Shown here in pieces: positions 8,410 through 16,742 of a DNA stretch of 64,000 nucleotides (positions are counted from its first letter, which is position 1; each line of letters starts with the position of its first letter). A program made the translations under genes and the position numbers. Source of the stretch: Paenibacillus sinopodophylli (GTDB lineage Bacteria > Bacillota > Bacilli > Paenibacillales > Paenibacillaceae); contig NZ_VDBO01000001.1 in the NCBI RefSeq assembly GCF_005930355.1, positions 2,602,107-2,666,106 of the forward strand, in the 5' to 3' direction. Under the pieces are notes generated by a model. The model was not told the DNA's origin, did no database searches, and saw only the letters and a list, made by a program, of their open reading frames with translations.

Positions 8410-9150
8410 TTAAGCGGAAGTAGATACCGGTTGCTCAGACAAGCCTTGAAGATCGCTTGGAGATAGGTCGCCAGATCCGTTCTTAGCTCTGACCTCCATC
8501 TCCTCGCGAATCAGCTGCCATTGCTCGCGGCTTGCACGAATCATAGCACCATCAACAATTTTCTTGTCGTTCACAACACGTGAGAACCATCTTACCGCAT
8601 CGTTTAGTTCTCCGACTCTTCGATTAAGCTCTCCGATCAAGAACATCAGCTTCGCATTGTTCAGCGCAACGCCTTCCGCCTCATACACTCGTATGTACGC
8701 TTGCAGTGCAAAGCGTAAAAACCGCTTCTCTTCACTTTGATTGCCATCATACCGATAGAGCCATGCAATATGATGCAATAGGCCCGCAATAACACGGTCC
8801 TTCTCACCGATAGCTTGTGCAGAGAGAAGAGCAAGCTTATAGCTCGCCATCGCCTGCTTCGCATTACGCTCACTGCCATAATCATGCGTCAGCCAGCGTA
8901 CTCCTATTTTCTCATGATATTGCTTCTTTTGTTGATCATTCAACCGCTCAATGCCATTCTCAGTCGAAGCAAAGCCGCAATTCGGGCAAACGCGAACAAC
9001 GTAATAATCCGGGTTTACTTCTGTTTTATAATATCCGCAAAAGTCAGAGTCCACGCTAGCTGCTCGCTTGAAGCTAGGTCTTACCCGAGATGTCATAAAC
9101 GAATTGTCACAGCAAATGCATACGATTTTGGATTGGTAGAGCGGCTCCAT
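8410..9150 (-). CDS. DUF2225 family protein with N-terminal zinc ribbon
   Basis: The protein has 246 residues. The N-terminus has two CxxC pairs (VCICCDN and VCPNCGFAS) and family-typical FCGYYKTEVNPDYYVVRVCP. The rest is helical and TPR-like (LLHHIAWLYRYDG, ALNNAKLMFLIGELNRRVG). DUF2225 proteins are common in Firmicutes and have no firm function. The start at 9150 (MEPLYQ) follows GAGGAG by about 9 bases and sits 4 bases after the stop of the hemoglobin gene, so the two probably form one transcript. Confidence 0.85.
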   Translation of the reverse strand: MEPLYQSKIVCICCDNSFMTSRVRPSFKRAASVDSDFCGYYKTEVNPDYYVVRVCPNCGFASTENGIERLNDQQKKQYHEKIGVRWLTHDYGSERNAKQAMASYKLALLSAQAIGEKDRVIAGLLHHIAWLYRYDGNQSEEKRFLRFALQAYIRVYEAEGVALNNAKLMFLIGELNRRVGELNDAVRWFSRVVNDKKIVDGAMIRASREQWQLIREEMEVRAKNGSGDLSPSDLQGLSEQPVSTSA

Positions 9151-9154
9151 ACGA

Positions 9155-9544
9155 TCACGTCTCCTCTTCAGATGTGTTAACAAAATGATGTGCTGGTCCG
9201 GATAGTCTATTAATAATGATGAGCTGAAGCTCCTCATGTATGCCGATCTCTTGCAGAGCTTGCCGCATGCAGCCAAGCCATGCTTCTGCTCGCTCAGGTG
9301 TAATTGGAAAAGGCAAGTGCCTAGCTCGCATCATTGGATGCCCATATTCATCAGAATATAGCGACGGTCCTCCAAAAAACTGGGTCAAAAATAAATATTG
9401 CTTGTCCATAACCGGAATAATATCTTCCGGGAACAAAGGCCCAAGCAGGGGATGAGCTTGCACCTTCGGATAGAAGGCTTCAACAATCAGTCTTAAAGTC
9501 TCAGCTCCGCCAATCGTTTCATAGAGGCTAATATTCCTATTCAT
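9155..9544 (-). CDS. Truncated hemoglobin (group II, YjbI/GlbO-like)
   Basis: A small heme protein of 129 residues from the chosen start. It begins LYETIGGAETLRLIVEAFY and carries YGHPMMRARHLPFPI with the conserved proximal-histidine region near residue 75. The MDKQYLFLTQFFGGP stretch is typical of group II. The start at 9544 is preceded by GGAGATGG 8 bases upstream; an upstream ATG at 9562 overlaps that site. Group II globins bind oxygen or nitric oxide, and in Bacillus one lies near the yjbH/yjbI thiol-stress genes; that context is absent here. Followed 4 bases later by the DUF2225 gene. Confidence 0.92.
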   Translation of the reverse strand: MNRNISLYETIGGAETLRLIVEAFYPKVQAHPLLGPLFPEDIIPVMDKQYLFLTQFFGGPSLYSDEYGHPMMRARHLPFPITPERAEAWLGCMRQALQEIGIHEELQLIIINRLSGPAHHFVNTSEEET

Positions 9545-9575
9545 CGTCAAAACCATCTCCAATTTGTAGGTACTT

Positions 9576-9586
9576 AGTATTATATC
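9576..9586 (-). promoter_or_regulatory. Extended -10 promoter of the hemoglobin/DUF2225 pair
   Basis: A minus-strand TGaTATAAT (extended -10 type) lies roughly 30-40 bases ahead of the start. No good -35 is seen, which an extended -10 tolerates. Coordinates are approximate to a few bases. Confidence 0.5.
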
Positions 9587-9607
9587 ACAAATTTATTACT
9601 GCAGAAA

Positions 9608-9639
9608 TAAAAAAAAAGCCCGCAAATGAATATGCGGGC
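9608..9639 (-). terminator. Intrinsic terminator after the 30-residue membrane peptide gene
   Basis: GCCCGCA and TGCGGGC arms around an 8-base loop, followed on the minus strand by nine T residues. Confidence 0.85.
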
Positions 9640-9664
9640 ACTAGCCTATAGTTCTTATTACCCA

Positions 9665-9757
9665 TTAACCCTCATAGTCCTCTTCCCCAGGCGCTGTAAG
9701 AGATTCTCGAATGACATAGACGAAAGCACATACCAAGATGCCAGCGATTATACTCAT
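9665..9757 (-). CDS. Very small single-pass membrane protein (30 residues)
   Basis: The frame from the ATG at 9757 encodes a hydrophobic N-terminal helix (MSIIAGILVCAFVYVIRESL) and an acidic tail (GEEDYEG). GGAG is 8 bases before this ATG. An extended -10 element (TGgTACAAT) lies about 45 bases upstream, and the terminator at 9608-9639 follows the stop. A promoter, ribosome binding site, helix and terminator in the right order make this a credible gene. A longer frame reaches 9991 but its extra N-terminus has no such support. Function unknown. Confidence 0.6.
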   Translation of the reverse strand: MSIIAGILVCAFVYVIRESLTAPGEEDYEG

Positions 9758-9911
9758 ACTCATCACTCCAACCGTTTCAAAGGTAATTCTATTGTACCAT
9801 AAAAATGTCAGGAATCCAGTGTTTTGCAAGCGTTTTCTTTTTGTGCAGAATTTATTTTCATTAGACATGGGTGATGGATCTCCTGATTCCATCATATAAG
9901 TGTAGGAGAGG

Positions 9912-11051
9912 TTGTACAGCTTGTTTATATCATTCATAACATACGCTCTTCTAGTCCAATTGGAGGCGGTAAATCTGCTGCGATCATTCATTCATCCATT
10001 ATCCGTTACCGCGTTCAGCGCTCTTTTTATAATCGTGCTTATGACTGTGTATCCCACAGAAACGCTGGGCGCCTCGCTTCGAGGCCTATCGATCTGGTGG
10101 CAGGTGCTTTTCCCCGCGCTGTTTCCTTTTTTCGTCATATCTGAGCTGCTGCTCGGTTTTGGCATCGTCCATTTTTTTGGCAAGCTGCTCGACCCGTATA
10201 TGCGCCCCTTGTTCAAGCTTCCCGGCATCGGCGGGTTCGTTGTAACGATGGGGTACATCTCAGGTTATCCTGTAGGCGCAAGGCTTACTGCTCAGCTTTG
10301 GGAGCAGCGACTCATTAATCGGGCAGAAGGCGAACGGCTTGTTGCCTTTACCACGACCTCTGATCCTATTTTTCTGATTGGTGCCGTTTCAGTTGGGTTT
10401 TTCCATAACGTTGCGCTCGCCCCTGTGCTTGCTGCTGCGCACTACGGCGGAGGGCTTGTTATTGGCTTGCTCATGCGTTTCCATGACCGCCGTGCCCTGC
10501 CCTCGACTCTATCCAAAACTATTAATACGACATCCAGCATACGTCAGCGTAAACCTTCAGTTATAGCGGAAGCACTGAAAGCCATGCACCAAGCCAGACT
10601 TCTGGATGGAAGAGACCTAGGTAAGTTACTGCAGGATTCTGTCCAGTCTGCACTTCGTCTCATGATCGTTGTCGGCGGTCTGGTCGTATTCTTCTCCGTC
10701 GTCATGGAGATGCTCACCCACGCGGGTATCGTAGAAGCAATGGCTGAAGCTTTGCGATTTCTGTTCCAGCTTATTGGACTTCCTAAACCACTCGCAGACG
10801 CTGGGATATATGGGCTGTTCGAGGTCACGCTTGGAGCTCGATCAGCAGGTACAGCAGGCACAGGACTCCTGCATCAAGCTGCGATTGCCGCCTGGGTGCT
10901 GTCCTGGGGAGGTCTTTCGGTCCATGCTCAAATCGCAAGTCTGCTAAGCAAAACCGATCTGCGCTACCGCCCTTTCCTGCTTGCTAGGTTTTTGCATGGA
11001 TTGATCGCAATGGCACTCGTTTATGTGCTCTGGGGCTGGATCGGTCCTTGA
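9912..11051 (+). CDS. ylbJ: Sporulation integral membrane protein YlbJ
   Basis: The multi-pass membrane protein is up to 379 residues with nucleoside-recognition-type (gate) domains. Conserved segments are WWQVLFPALFPFFVISELLL, the GYISGYPVGA stretch near residue 113 and TTTSDPIFLIGAVSVGFF. YlbJ is made in the mother cell under SigE in Bacillus and is needed for spore cortex formation; paralogues transport small molecules. The start is uncertain. The TTG at 9912 has a poorly spaced AGGAG, while a better GGAGG stands 8 bases before a CTG at 9975, just upstream of the first membrane helix. The nadK gene follows closely, about 100 bases on. Confidence 0.9.
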   Translation: MYSLFISFITYALLVQLEAVNLLRSFIHPLSVTAFSALFIIVLMTVYPTETLGASLRGLSIWWQVLFPALFPFFVISELLLGFGIVHFFGKLLDPYMRPLFKLPGIGGFVVTMGYISGYPVGARLTAQLWEQRLINRAEGERLVAFTTTSDPIFLIGAVSVGFFHNVALAPVLAAAHYGGGLVIGLLMRFHDRRALPSTLSKTINTTSSIRQRKPSVIAEALKAMHQARLLDGRDLGKLLQDSVQSALRLMIVVGGLVVFFSVVMEMLTHAGIVEAMAEALRFLFQLIGLPKPLADAGIYGLFEVTLGARSAGTAGTGLLHQAAIAAWVLSWGGLSVHAQIASLLSKTDLRYRPFLLARFLHGLIAMALVYVLWGWIGP

Positions 11052-11149
11052 GCTGGTTCCTTTCATTGTCAATGCACCGCAGCGCATTGAATTTAAAGGC
11101 GATTTCCTTTATCATCGTAATTACTAAGGTGATCGGAAGGGGATTTATT

Positions 11150-11947
11150 TTGAGGTATGCGGTAATAGATCGAGGCGATGCGCTATCCAAATCGTTGGCG
11201 GAGAAATTTCATACATTGGCTGCGGAGCGTGGTTTTACCCGAAATGACGAAACACCTGAAATTGTCATTTCAATTGGAGGAGACGGTACGCTGCTGCTTG
11301 CATTCCATAAATATGTCGACCAAATAACAGATGTCGCCTTTGTAGGCGTCCACACCGGCCATCTTGGCTTCTATGCGGATTGGCAGGCGAATGAGCTGGA
11401 TGAGCTTGTCACGATGATGGCCAAGGAAACACCAAAGATTGTTAGATATCCACTTGCGGAGATTGAGCTTGAGACTCCGACCGAAACACGTCATTACCTC
11501 TCATTGAATGAGTTTACACTCAAGGGTGTAGACGGAACTCTCGTTGCCCAAATTAATATTAATGACGAAATGTTTGAGATGTTCCGTGGTGACGGAATTG
11601 TAATCTCGACACCCTCAGGCAGTACGGCATATAACAAAAGCTTGGGTGGCGCCATCGTCCATCCGTCTATAGAATCGCTCCAAATTGCTGAGATTGCCTC
11701 CATTAACAACCGTGTGTACCGCACACTCGGCTCATCGGTGCTGCTTCCACAGCATCATCATTGCGACATCATATCCAAGAAGGAACAGCGGCTTCAGCTC
11801 ACGATTGACCATGTCAGCATCATGCGCAGCGACATCCTCTCCATTCGCTGCAGCGTGTCAAGCCGCAAGGTCAGCTTTGCCCGCTATCGCCCTTTCCCGT
11901 TCTGGAATCGGGTACGAGAAGCCTTCCTTGGCTATGACGTACATTAA
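11150..11947 (+). CDS. nadK: NAD kinase
   Basis: The enzyme phosphorylates NAD to NADP. The glycine-rich diphosphate-binding motif GGDGTLL is near residue 44, and GVHTGHLGFY and the conserved STPSGSTAYNKSLGG block are present. The TTG at 11150 (then RYAVIDRGDAL) is chosen because AAGGGG lies 7-8 bases upstream. An earlier frame opening at 11048 would add 34 residues that do not look like the family. This gives 265 residues, the usual size for the Bacillus enzymes. A hairpin at 11945-11993 closes the unit. Confidence 0.94.
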   Translation: MRYAVIDRGDALSKSLAEKFHTLAAERGFTRNDETPEIVISIGGDGTLLLAFHKYVDQITDVAFVGVHTGHLGFYADWQANELDELVTMMAKETPKIVRYPLAEIELETPTETRHYLSLNEFTLKGVDGTLVAQININDEMFEMFRGDGIVISTPSGSTAYNKSLGGAIVHPSIESLQIAEIASINNRVYRTLGSSVLLPQHHHCDIISKKEQRLQLTIDHVSIMRSDILSIRCSVSSRKVSFARYRPFPFWNRVREAFLGYDVH

Positions 11948-11993
11948 AAAAAAGACACTTCAGCGCCGATTAATGGCGCTCCGTGTCTTTTTT
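11945..11993. terminator. Bidirectional terminator between nadK and yutD
   Basis: AAAGACAC and GTGTCTTT arms with an inner GGCGCT/AGCGCC pair, A tract on one side and T tract on the other. It serves nadK on the plus strand and overlaps the end of yutD on the minus strand. Confidence 0.85.
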
Positions 11994-12698
11994 GTTTGGT
12001 CTGCTTGGTTCAGCCGAAGCGGCCGCAGTTTCGCTAGCTGCAAGTCGGAACGGCTTTTTGCCGCGATGGTCATTGCCTTTATATCCGCCTTTGCGTTGAT
12101 GCTCTCGCTTGCTGCTGCCTTGCTGCTCGCTATGGTTACGGCCTTCGCCTGCCGATGTACTTGTATGCTCGCCTTTTTGTTCCTGATTACTGCTGCGATT
12201 GGAACTTCTGTGACGATTCTCCCGATTATGAGGGCGGCTATGACGTTCATGAGAAGGAGTTGCTGTTTCTTCCTTCGCAGTAGCAACCTCGGTTGTGTCG
12301 ATATCCGAACTGTCAGAACCATCCGCCATTCCTGCAACTGCAGCAAGCAAATCAGCCCCATCGAGACGTGGACGTTGATCATCAGCATCCAAGTCGAAAT
12401 CCTCAGGCTCCCGCTGCGTGCTTATCGTCTTCTCGAGAATGAAATAAGCACAGCCGAAATTGCAATACTCATTAATGTAGTCCGACATACTCGATAAATT
12501 GCTGTCCTTCGTCGCCTTCTGATGGTTATCGCGGAAGAAGCCCTTCAGCCTTAATTGGCTATAGCCCCAGTCACCTACGATAAAATCATAACGCTCCAGC
12601 ACTTCACTGTATCGGTCGCGAAATGCTTCCGGATTCCAGCCATTCCTATTTTCTTGTACGATTTCATATGATTTTCCGCCGATATGAATCAAAGCCAT
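11970..12698 (-). CDS. yutD: YutD family protein with long charged C-terminal tail
   Basis: The N-terminal 100 residues match the YutD/DUF1027 family (LIHIGGKSYEIVQENRNGWN, then RYDFIVGDWGYSQLRLKGFF and the cysteine-containing EYCNFGCAYFILEK). The remaining about 140 residues are low-complexity, rich in H, R, N, S, K and E, probably disordered and possibly nucleic-acid binding. The ATG at 12698 follows GAGGTG. In Bacillus yutD neighbours the lipoate synthase gene, as here. Molecular function is unknown. The long plus-strand open frames here are its antisense. Confidence 0.85.
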   Translation of the reverse strand: MALIHIGGKSYEIVQENRNGWNPEAFRDRYSEVLERYDFIVGDWGYSQLRLKGFFRDNHQKATKDSNLSSMSDYINEYCNFGCAYFILEKTISTQREPEDFDLDADDQRPRLDGADLLAAVAGMADGSDSSDIDTTEVATAKEETATPSHERHSRPHNRENRHRSSNRSSNQEQKGEHTSTSAGEGRNHSEQQGSSKREHQRKGGYKGNDHRGKKPFRLAASETAAASAEPSRPNKKDTERH

Positions 12699-12724
12699 GG
12701 TCTCCACCTCATCTTGAGCGTCAG

Positions 12725-13669
12725 TTACAAGCTGCTCGAGCAAGCACCGGAAGAAACTTCACGGTCAAATCCCGCTTCTACTGCATCAGCAGCAATAGCT
12801 GCGTGTGCCGAATCGGTCTGCTCATGTGCATGGTAAGAGCTGCGTACTAATGGTGCGGATTCAACATGCCTGAAACCGCGCTTCAGCCCTTCTTCTTTAA
12901 GTTTTGCGAATTCGTCTGGGTGGACATAACGTGCGATTGGAAGATGCTTTGGTGACGGCTGCAAATATTGACCCAGTGTCAAAATATTCACATCGTTGGC
13001 TCTAAGATCATCCATCGTCTGCAATATTTCATCCCACTCCTCGCCAACGCCAAGCATAATGCTTGATTTTGTCGGGATTTTGGGTTTCATTTCTTTGGCG
13101 CGTCTTAGCAGCTCCATCGTACGGCTATATTTCGCTCTTGCGCGAACGCGATCAGATAACCGCGCCACCGTCTCCACATTATGATTGAGGATATCCGGAT
13201 TCGCATCCATAACGACTTGAAGCGCCTCTATGTTGCCGAGGAAATCCGGAATCAACACCTCTACGCGACAAAATGGCATACGCTTGCGAATGGCATGGAC
13301 TGTAGCAGCGAATATCGAAGCTCCGCCATCCTTCAAATCATCGCGCGCTACCGACGTAACGACGCAGTGCTGCAGGTTCATTTGCTCCGCAGCTTCTGCC
13401 ACGCGCTCCGGTTCATCCAAATCAAGCTCAGTCGGCATACCTGTTTTGACCGCACAGAAACGGCAGGCGCGCGTACAAATATCACCCAGAATCATAAATG
13501 TGGCCGTCCGATTCGACCAGCATTCATATATATTCGGACAACGAGCTTCCTCGCAAACGGTATGCAATGTTTTGGTGCGCATCATATTTTTAATTTCGGC
13601 ATAATTGCCGTCTGTCGCTAATTTTATGCGAAGCCAATCAGGCTTTTTTAGAGTTTCTCGTTGTTTCAT
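12725..13669 (-). CDS. lipA: Lipoyl synthase (radical SAM)
   Basis: LipA inserts two sulfurs into octanoyl groups on E2 and GcvH proteins. Both iron-sulfur clusters are coded: the auxiliary cluster set C39, C44, C50 ([12 protein letters not shown]) and the radical SAM set C65, C69, C72 (CTRACRFC). The conserved C-terminal serine region RSSYHA is present. The ATG at 13669 ([10 protein letters not shown]) gives 314 residues; an upstream extension to 13750 has no support. It precedes yutD with a 27-base gap and is divergent from the lytH-like gene. Confidence 0.97.
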   Translation of the reverse strand: MKQRETLKKPDWLRIKLATDGNYAEIKNMMRTKTLHTVCEEARCPNIYECWSNRTATFMILGDICTRACRFCAVKTGMPTELDLDEPERVAEAAEQMNLQHCVVTSVARDDLKDGGASIFAATVHAIRKRMPFCRVEVLIPDFLGNIEALQVVMDANPDILNHNVETVARLSDRVRARAKYSRTMELLRRAKEMKPKIPTKSSIMLGVGEEWDEILQTMDDLRANDVNILTLGQYLQPSPKHLPIARYVHPDEFAKLKEEGLKRGFRHVESAPLVRSSYHAHEQTDSAHAAIAADAVEAGFDREVSSGACSSSL

Positions 13670-13852
13670 AAGGAATAACCTGCTTTCAAGTTCATTTATA
13701 CATCCTAAACTCATGGGGTTATTATAACATGTTTCCATAAATAATAGCACTTTATCAGCATTTCATATCTTATGGAAGCTGATTTCGCATAAAAATGAGC
13801 TGTTTGCAAACGATAACGTCATAACCGTCATGCTTTTGGAAGGATGAGACGC

Positions 13853-14908
13853 ATGAAACTGACTATACCTGCTGCGGCAACACTAATCGCAGCCTCACTA
13901 CTCATTAATTTGCCAGTCAGCGATGCCAAAGCCTCTCCTGTGATTCAAAGTCAGGCCGGGGCAGAAGCGAATCGGCAGGCAGCGGCTGAGGCTGATCCTT
14001 TGCCAGCAAGAAGAAGCTTATATGAGAAGTTAAGCTTATTTACGGACGTTCCTTGGTACTGGATAGCCGCCATTGATCAATATGAGCGTTCATTATCAAA
14101 GGTTAAGCCTAAGGCAAGACCTATGCTGGGCAGCACGGTCGGTGTGTTTATCGATTTGGAGCGCTGGGCAGGTCCGCTCAATCCGAACGTGGCCGACAAC
14201 TCGCCAGCTTCCATTCGCTTTTTCAACGGCATTGGCCGTGATGGCGACGGAAACGGCCATGCGGAGCGAACAAGCGATGACGATTTGTTGTATTCGCTCG
14301 TCAGCCAGGTTGCCGCATATGGCCTATCTGATGATGATTTCTCGATAGGGCTATGGGAATATTACCAGAATAACCGTGCCGTACAACGTATTCAGCAATT
14401 CGCTCGCATCTATGCTGCATTCGGCAAGCTAGATTTGTTCGAACATGCTTTTCCCGTTCCAATCGGCACCCACTACTCCTACAACAGTACGTGGGGAACG
14501 GGACGGAGCTGGGGAGGCAGAAGGACACATGAGGGAACCGATATTTTCGCGGATCATGGACTTCCAGTCCGAAGCGTATGCTATGGGGTTATCGAGGTAA
14601 GGGGCTGGAACCCTTATGGCGGTTGGCGGATCGGCATACGCGATCTCAATAACTTCTATCATTATTACGCACATCTCTCCGGATTTGACAAAACGATCGG
14701 CATAGGCGATGTCGTGAAGCCAGGGCAGGTAGTCGGCTGGGTAGGCAGCTCGGGTTATGGAAAACCGGGTACGTCAGGAAAATTCCCGCCTCATTTGCAC
14801 TATGGCGTCTACAGCGACCGCGGTCTCATTGAATGGTCATTCGATCCGTATCCGATGCTTCGTCGGTGGGAGCAAGCAGAACGTAAAAGAATTCGAGCAG
14901 GAAAATAA
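13853..14908 (+). CDS. lytH: Secreted M23 (LytM/LytH-type) peptidoglycan endopeptidase
   Basis: A signal peptide (MKLTIPAAATLIAASLLI, cleavage after about SDAKA) is followed by a helical region and an M23 domain from about residue 220. Zinc ligands are seen in HEGTDIF and HLHYG. The length is 351 residues. The ATG at 13853 is 9 bases after GGAAGG; the ATG at 13844 touches that site. In Bacillus subtilis lytH (yunA) next to yunB and yutB/lipA trims spore cortex peptides under SigK; the same neighbours here support that role. Not all M23 sub-families can be told apart by eye. Confidence 0.85.
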   Translation: MKLTIPAAATLIAASLLINLPVSDAKASPVIQSQAGAEANRQAAAEADPLPARRSLYEKLSLFTDVPWYWIAAIDQYERSLSKVKPKARPMLGSTVGVFIDLERWAGPLNPNVADNSPASIRFFNGIGRDGDGNGHAERTSDDDLLYSLVSQVAAYGLSDDDFSIGLWEYYQNNRAVQRIQQFARIYAAFGKLDLFEHAFPVPIGTHYSYNSTWGTGRSWGGRRTHEGTDIFADHGLPVRSVCYGVIEVRGWNPYGGWRIGIRDLNNFYHYYAHLSGFDKTIGIGDVVKPGQVVGWVGSSGYGKPGTSGKFPPHLHYGVYSDRGLIEWSFDPYPMLRRWEQAERKRIRAGK

Positions 14909-14980
14909 GGAAAAACCAAAATAATTACCAAGCAAAAACGCCTTCGGCATCCTTTAAAACGCTGAAGTAGCTTTGACGGT

Positions 14981-15029
14981 GAAATATAAGCCCTTAATAA
15001 GCGAACAAACTTTTAGATTCTTATATTTC
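14981..15029. repeat. 49-bp hairpin repeat, copy 2
   Basis: GAAATATAAG and CTTATATTTC form the outer arms of a 49-base unit, the same length as copy 1. It sits within a larger fold-back (14932-15080) whose outer ends are GCAAAAACG and CGTTTTGC. Between lytH and yunB I see no gene in 14909-15191, only repeats and a terminator. Confidence 0.55.
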
Positions 15030-15081
15030 AAGCGCAAACGGCTGAAGCCGTCCTCTGGCGGCTAAGCTAACGTTTTGCGTA

Positions 15082-15126
15082 CAAATATAGAGAAAGTTGG
15101 CGAAATCATATGCTTTCCTATATTTG
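15082..15126. repeat. Hairpin repeat, copy 3 (45 bp)
   Basis: CAAATATAGAGAA opens and TTTCCTATATTTG closes the unit; both ends closely match copy 1. Confidence 0.55.
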
Positions 15127-15133
15127 AACGAAA

Positions 15134-15178
15134 GCGACTTTATCGCCCTCACTAAGCTAGGGCAATAAAGTCGTTTTT
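15134..15178 (+). terminator. Intrinsic terminator downstream of lytH
   Basis: CGACTTTATCGCCCT pairs with AGGGCAATAAAGTCG across a 9-base loop, followed by TTTTT on the plus strand. Confidence 0.75.
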
Positions 15179-15191
15179 GATTAAATAAACG

Positions 15192-16292
15192 CTATTCTCC
15201 GCTGATGCCTGCGTTGCCTGATGCATCCGAATGACTAGATCTTTCAGTAGAACCTTCTGACGAGCTGCCTGTATTCGATGAGCCCGTGCCAGCGTTGGAA
15301 CCTTCACTACCCTCGCTGTTTGAAGGGTTCGCCGTCACACCACTACCGCTACCTTGGCCGAGCGGAACTGAGATGTTAGGCGCTTGAGCGGCTGAATCCC
15401 CAACAGGCTTGCCCGTATTGTCGTAATAATACATAGGCACGTCTCCAACAACGAGCAAATAGGAAATCGGTATATCTGTTTCGACGATTTCCGGCTCGGT
15501 GTCAAATGGAATAATGATCGTTACCTCTGCTATGATGCGAATGTACACCTCAACCAAAATCATGTTGATGCCGGCATCCTTTTGACGCGTGCTGAGATCC
15601 ACCTTTACGGCGCCTACCGGCTCGAACTTGACCGGAACCCGCGGGCCAAATGAAGAAATTATGGCACTGTTCAGCGCATGCCCGATCGGAATGTGCTCAG
15701 GAATATCCTTCATGTCATTCAGTGTAGTTTGCACCGTATTAATCGTCTGCGAGGTAATGCTCATATGCTCAGCGTAATTCAGCATGAATCCCGATATTTT
15801 ACCATTGCTGTTCATCTTCCAATCGATCAGCTTATCCGTATCAGAACGGCTTGCTACCTGCTCGGTTATCGCTTTGTTAATCGCTTGCGTAGCAACCTGC
15901 TTGACTCTAATTTTGGCAATGTTCATAAGTGGCGGCCGCAGATTTCGTTCAATATAAACGAAGGATTGTATCGTGAATATCATCATTACAATAAGCGTGA
16001 TAATGAATATCGTCCTGCGTCGGATTCTTGGCCTTGTCGGCCCTGCTCCCCATGCACCGCCAGAGCTGCCGCTGCTCTTGCTTCTGAAGCTGCCAAAGTT
16101 AAGCGCAGGACGTCTGCTGCTGGATACTCTTCCGCGCGTTCCCCATTTCTTAGGGGCTGAACGAGACGAGGACGTATGGACACGGCTTCCCCAGCTTACT
16201 GCCTTCACCCTTGAGAACGGACGGCCTGACCCGAGCATCCGGCTTCCGCCAAACAGCTTGAACCGCCAGCCTCTCCTTCCCCACTTCGCCAA
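15192..16292 (-). CDS. yunB: Sporulation protein YunB
   Basis: The protein has 366 residues with a basic N-terminal stretch and one membrane helix near residues 92-112 (TIFIITLIVMMIFTIQSFVY). The conserved external domain follows (VATQAINKAITEQ, GPRVPVKFEPVGAVKVDLST, DIPISYLLVVGDVPMYYYD). A Ser/Gly-rich tail ends it. YunB is a SigE-dependent protein of the mother cell in Bacillus, function not well defined. The start is a TTG at 16292 (MAKWGRRGW) with AGGAGG about 9 bases upstream. Confidence 0.92.
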   Translation of the reverse strand: MAKWGRRGWRFKLFGGSRMLGSGRPFSRVKAVSWGSRVHTSSSRSAPKKWGTRGRVSSSRRPALNFGSFRSKSSGSSGGAWGAGPTRPRIRRRTIFIITLIVMMIFTIQSFVYIERNLRPPLMNIAKIRVKQVATQAINKAITEQVASRSDTDKLIDWKMNSNGKISGFMLNYAEHMSITSQTINTVQTTLNDMKDIPEHIPIGHALNSAIISSFGPRVPVKFEPVGAVKVDLSTRQKDAGINMILVEVYIRIIAEVTIIIPFDTEPEIVETDIPISYLLVVGDVPMYYYDNTGKPVGDSAAQAPNISVPLGQGSGSGVTANPSNSEGSEGSNAGTGSSNTGSSSEGSTERSSHSDASGNAGISGE

Positions 16293-16451
16293 TCCGATCC
16301 CCTCCTGTATTCCGGCTCACTTCCATTACCCATACTTATGCGGAACTTGGCCAAAAAAGAAGATAAGCCGCCACCGAAGGAGGGGACTTTGCAATGTCCC
16401 CTTGATGCGATAAACTAACAGAAAAGCTGGCATAGCCAAAGGAGCTTAACG

Positions 16452-16667
16452 ATGGCCATAAACCGAAGGCTGAGCACCGACCTCGATTTCGAAGAGGTCC
16501 TCGAACAGCAGCATCGCATACGCGTGTTTCAGAACAATCAGCTTATCGACGCAAGTTCACTTGTCGTGCGATTTGACGATAACATTATCGTCACTCAGTC
16601 TGGAGTAAGCGATATTGCCTATCATAACCGCAATGAATGCGAATTTTTTGTACTGAGAAAGCGATGA
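16452..16667 (+). CDS. Conserved-looking small protein, unknown function (71 residues)
   Basis: Divergent from yunB, with AAAGGAG 7 bases before the ATG and a bidirectional terminator just after the stop. The protein is soluble with mixed charge (DLDFEEVLEQQHRIRVFQNN, then SLVVRFDDNIIVTQ). No family recognised; the expression signals make it a likely real gene. Confidence 0.7.
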   Translation: MAINRRLSTDLDFEEVLEQQHRIRVFQNNQLIDASSLVVRFDDNIIVTQSGVSDIAYHNRNECEFFVLRKR

Positions 16668-16674
16668 GCACAGC

Positions 16675-16727
16675 AAAAAACGGAGTCTGCCTTCTCGCGT
16701 TAGCGGAATAGGTTGACTCCGTTTTTG
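16675..16727. terminator. Bidirectional terminator
   Basis: AAAAACGGAGTC and GACTCCGTTTTTG arms with A and T tracts on the two sides, between the convergent small gene and the giant glucanase gene. Confidence 0.85.
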
Positions 16728-16742
16728 TATAGACATCGGCTG

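Noticed and set aside
11685..12497. Long plus-strand open frames over nadK and yutD
   Set aside because: They are shadows of real genes; the protein sequences look random and there are no ribosome binding sites.
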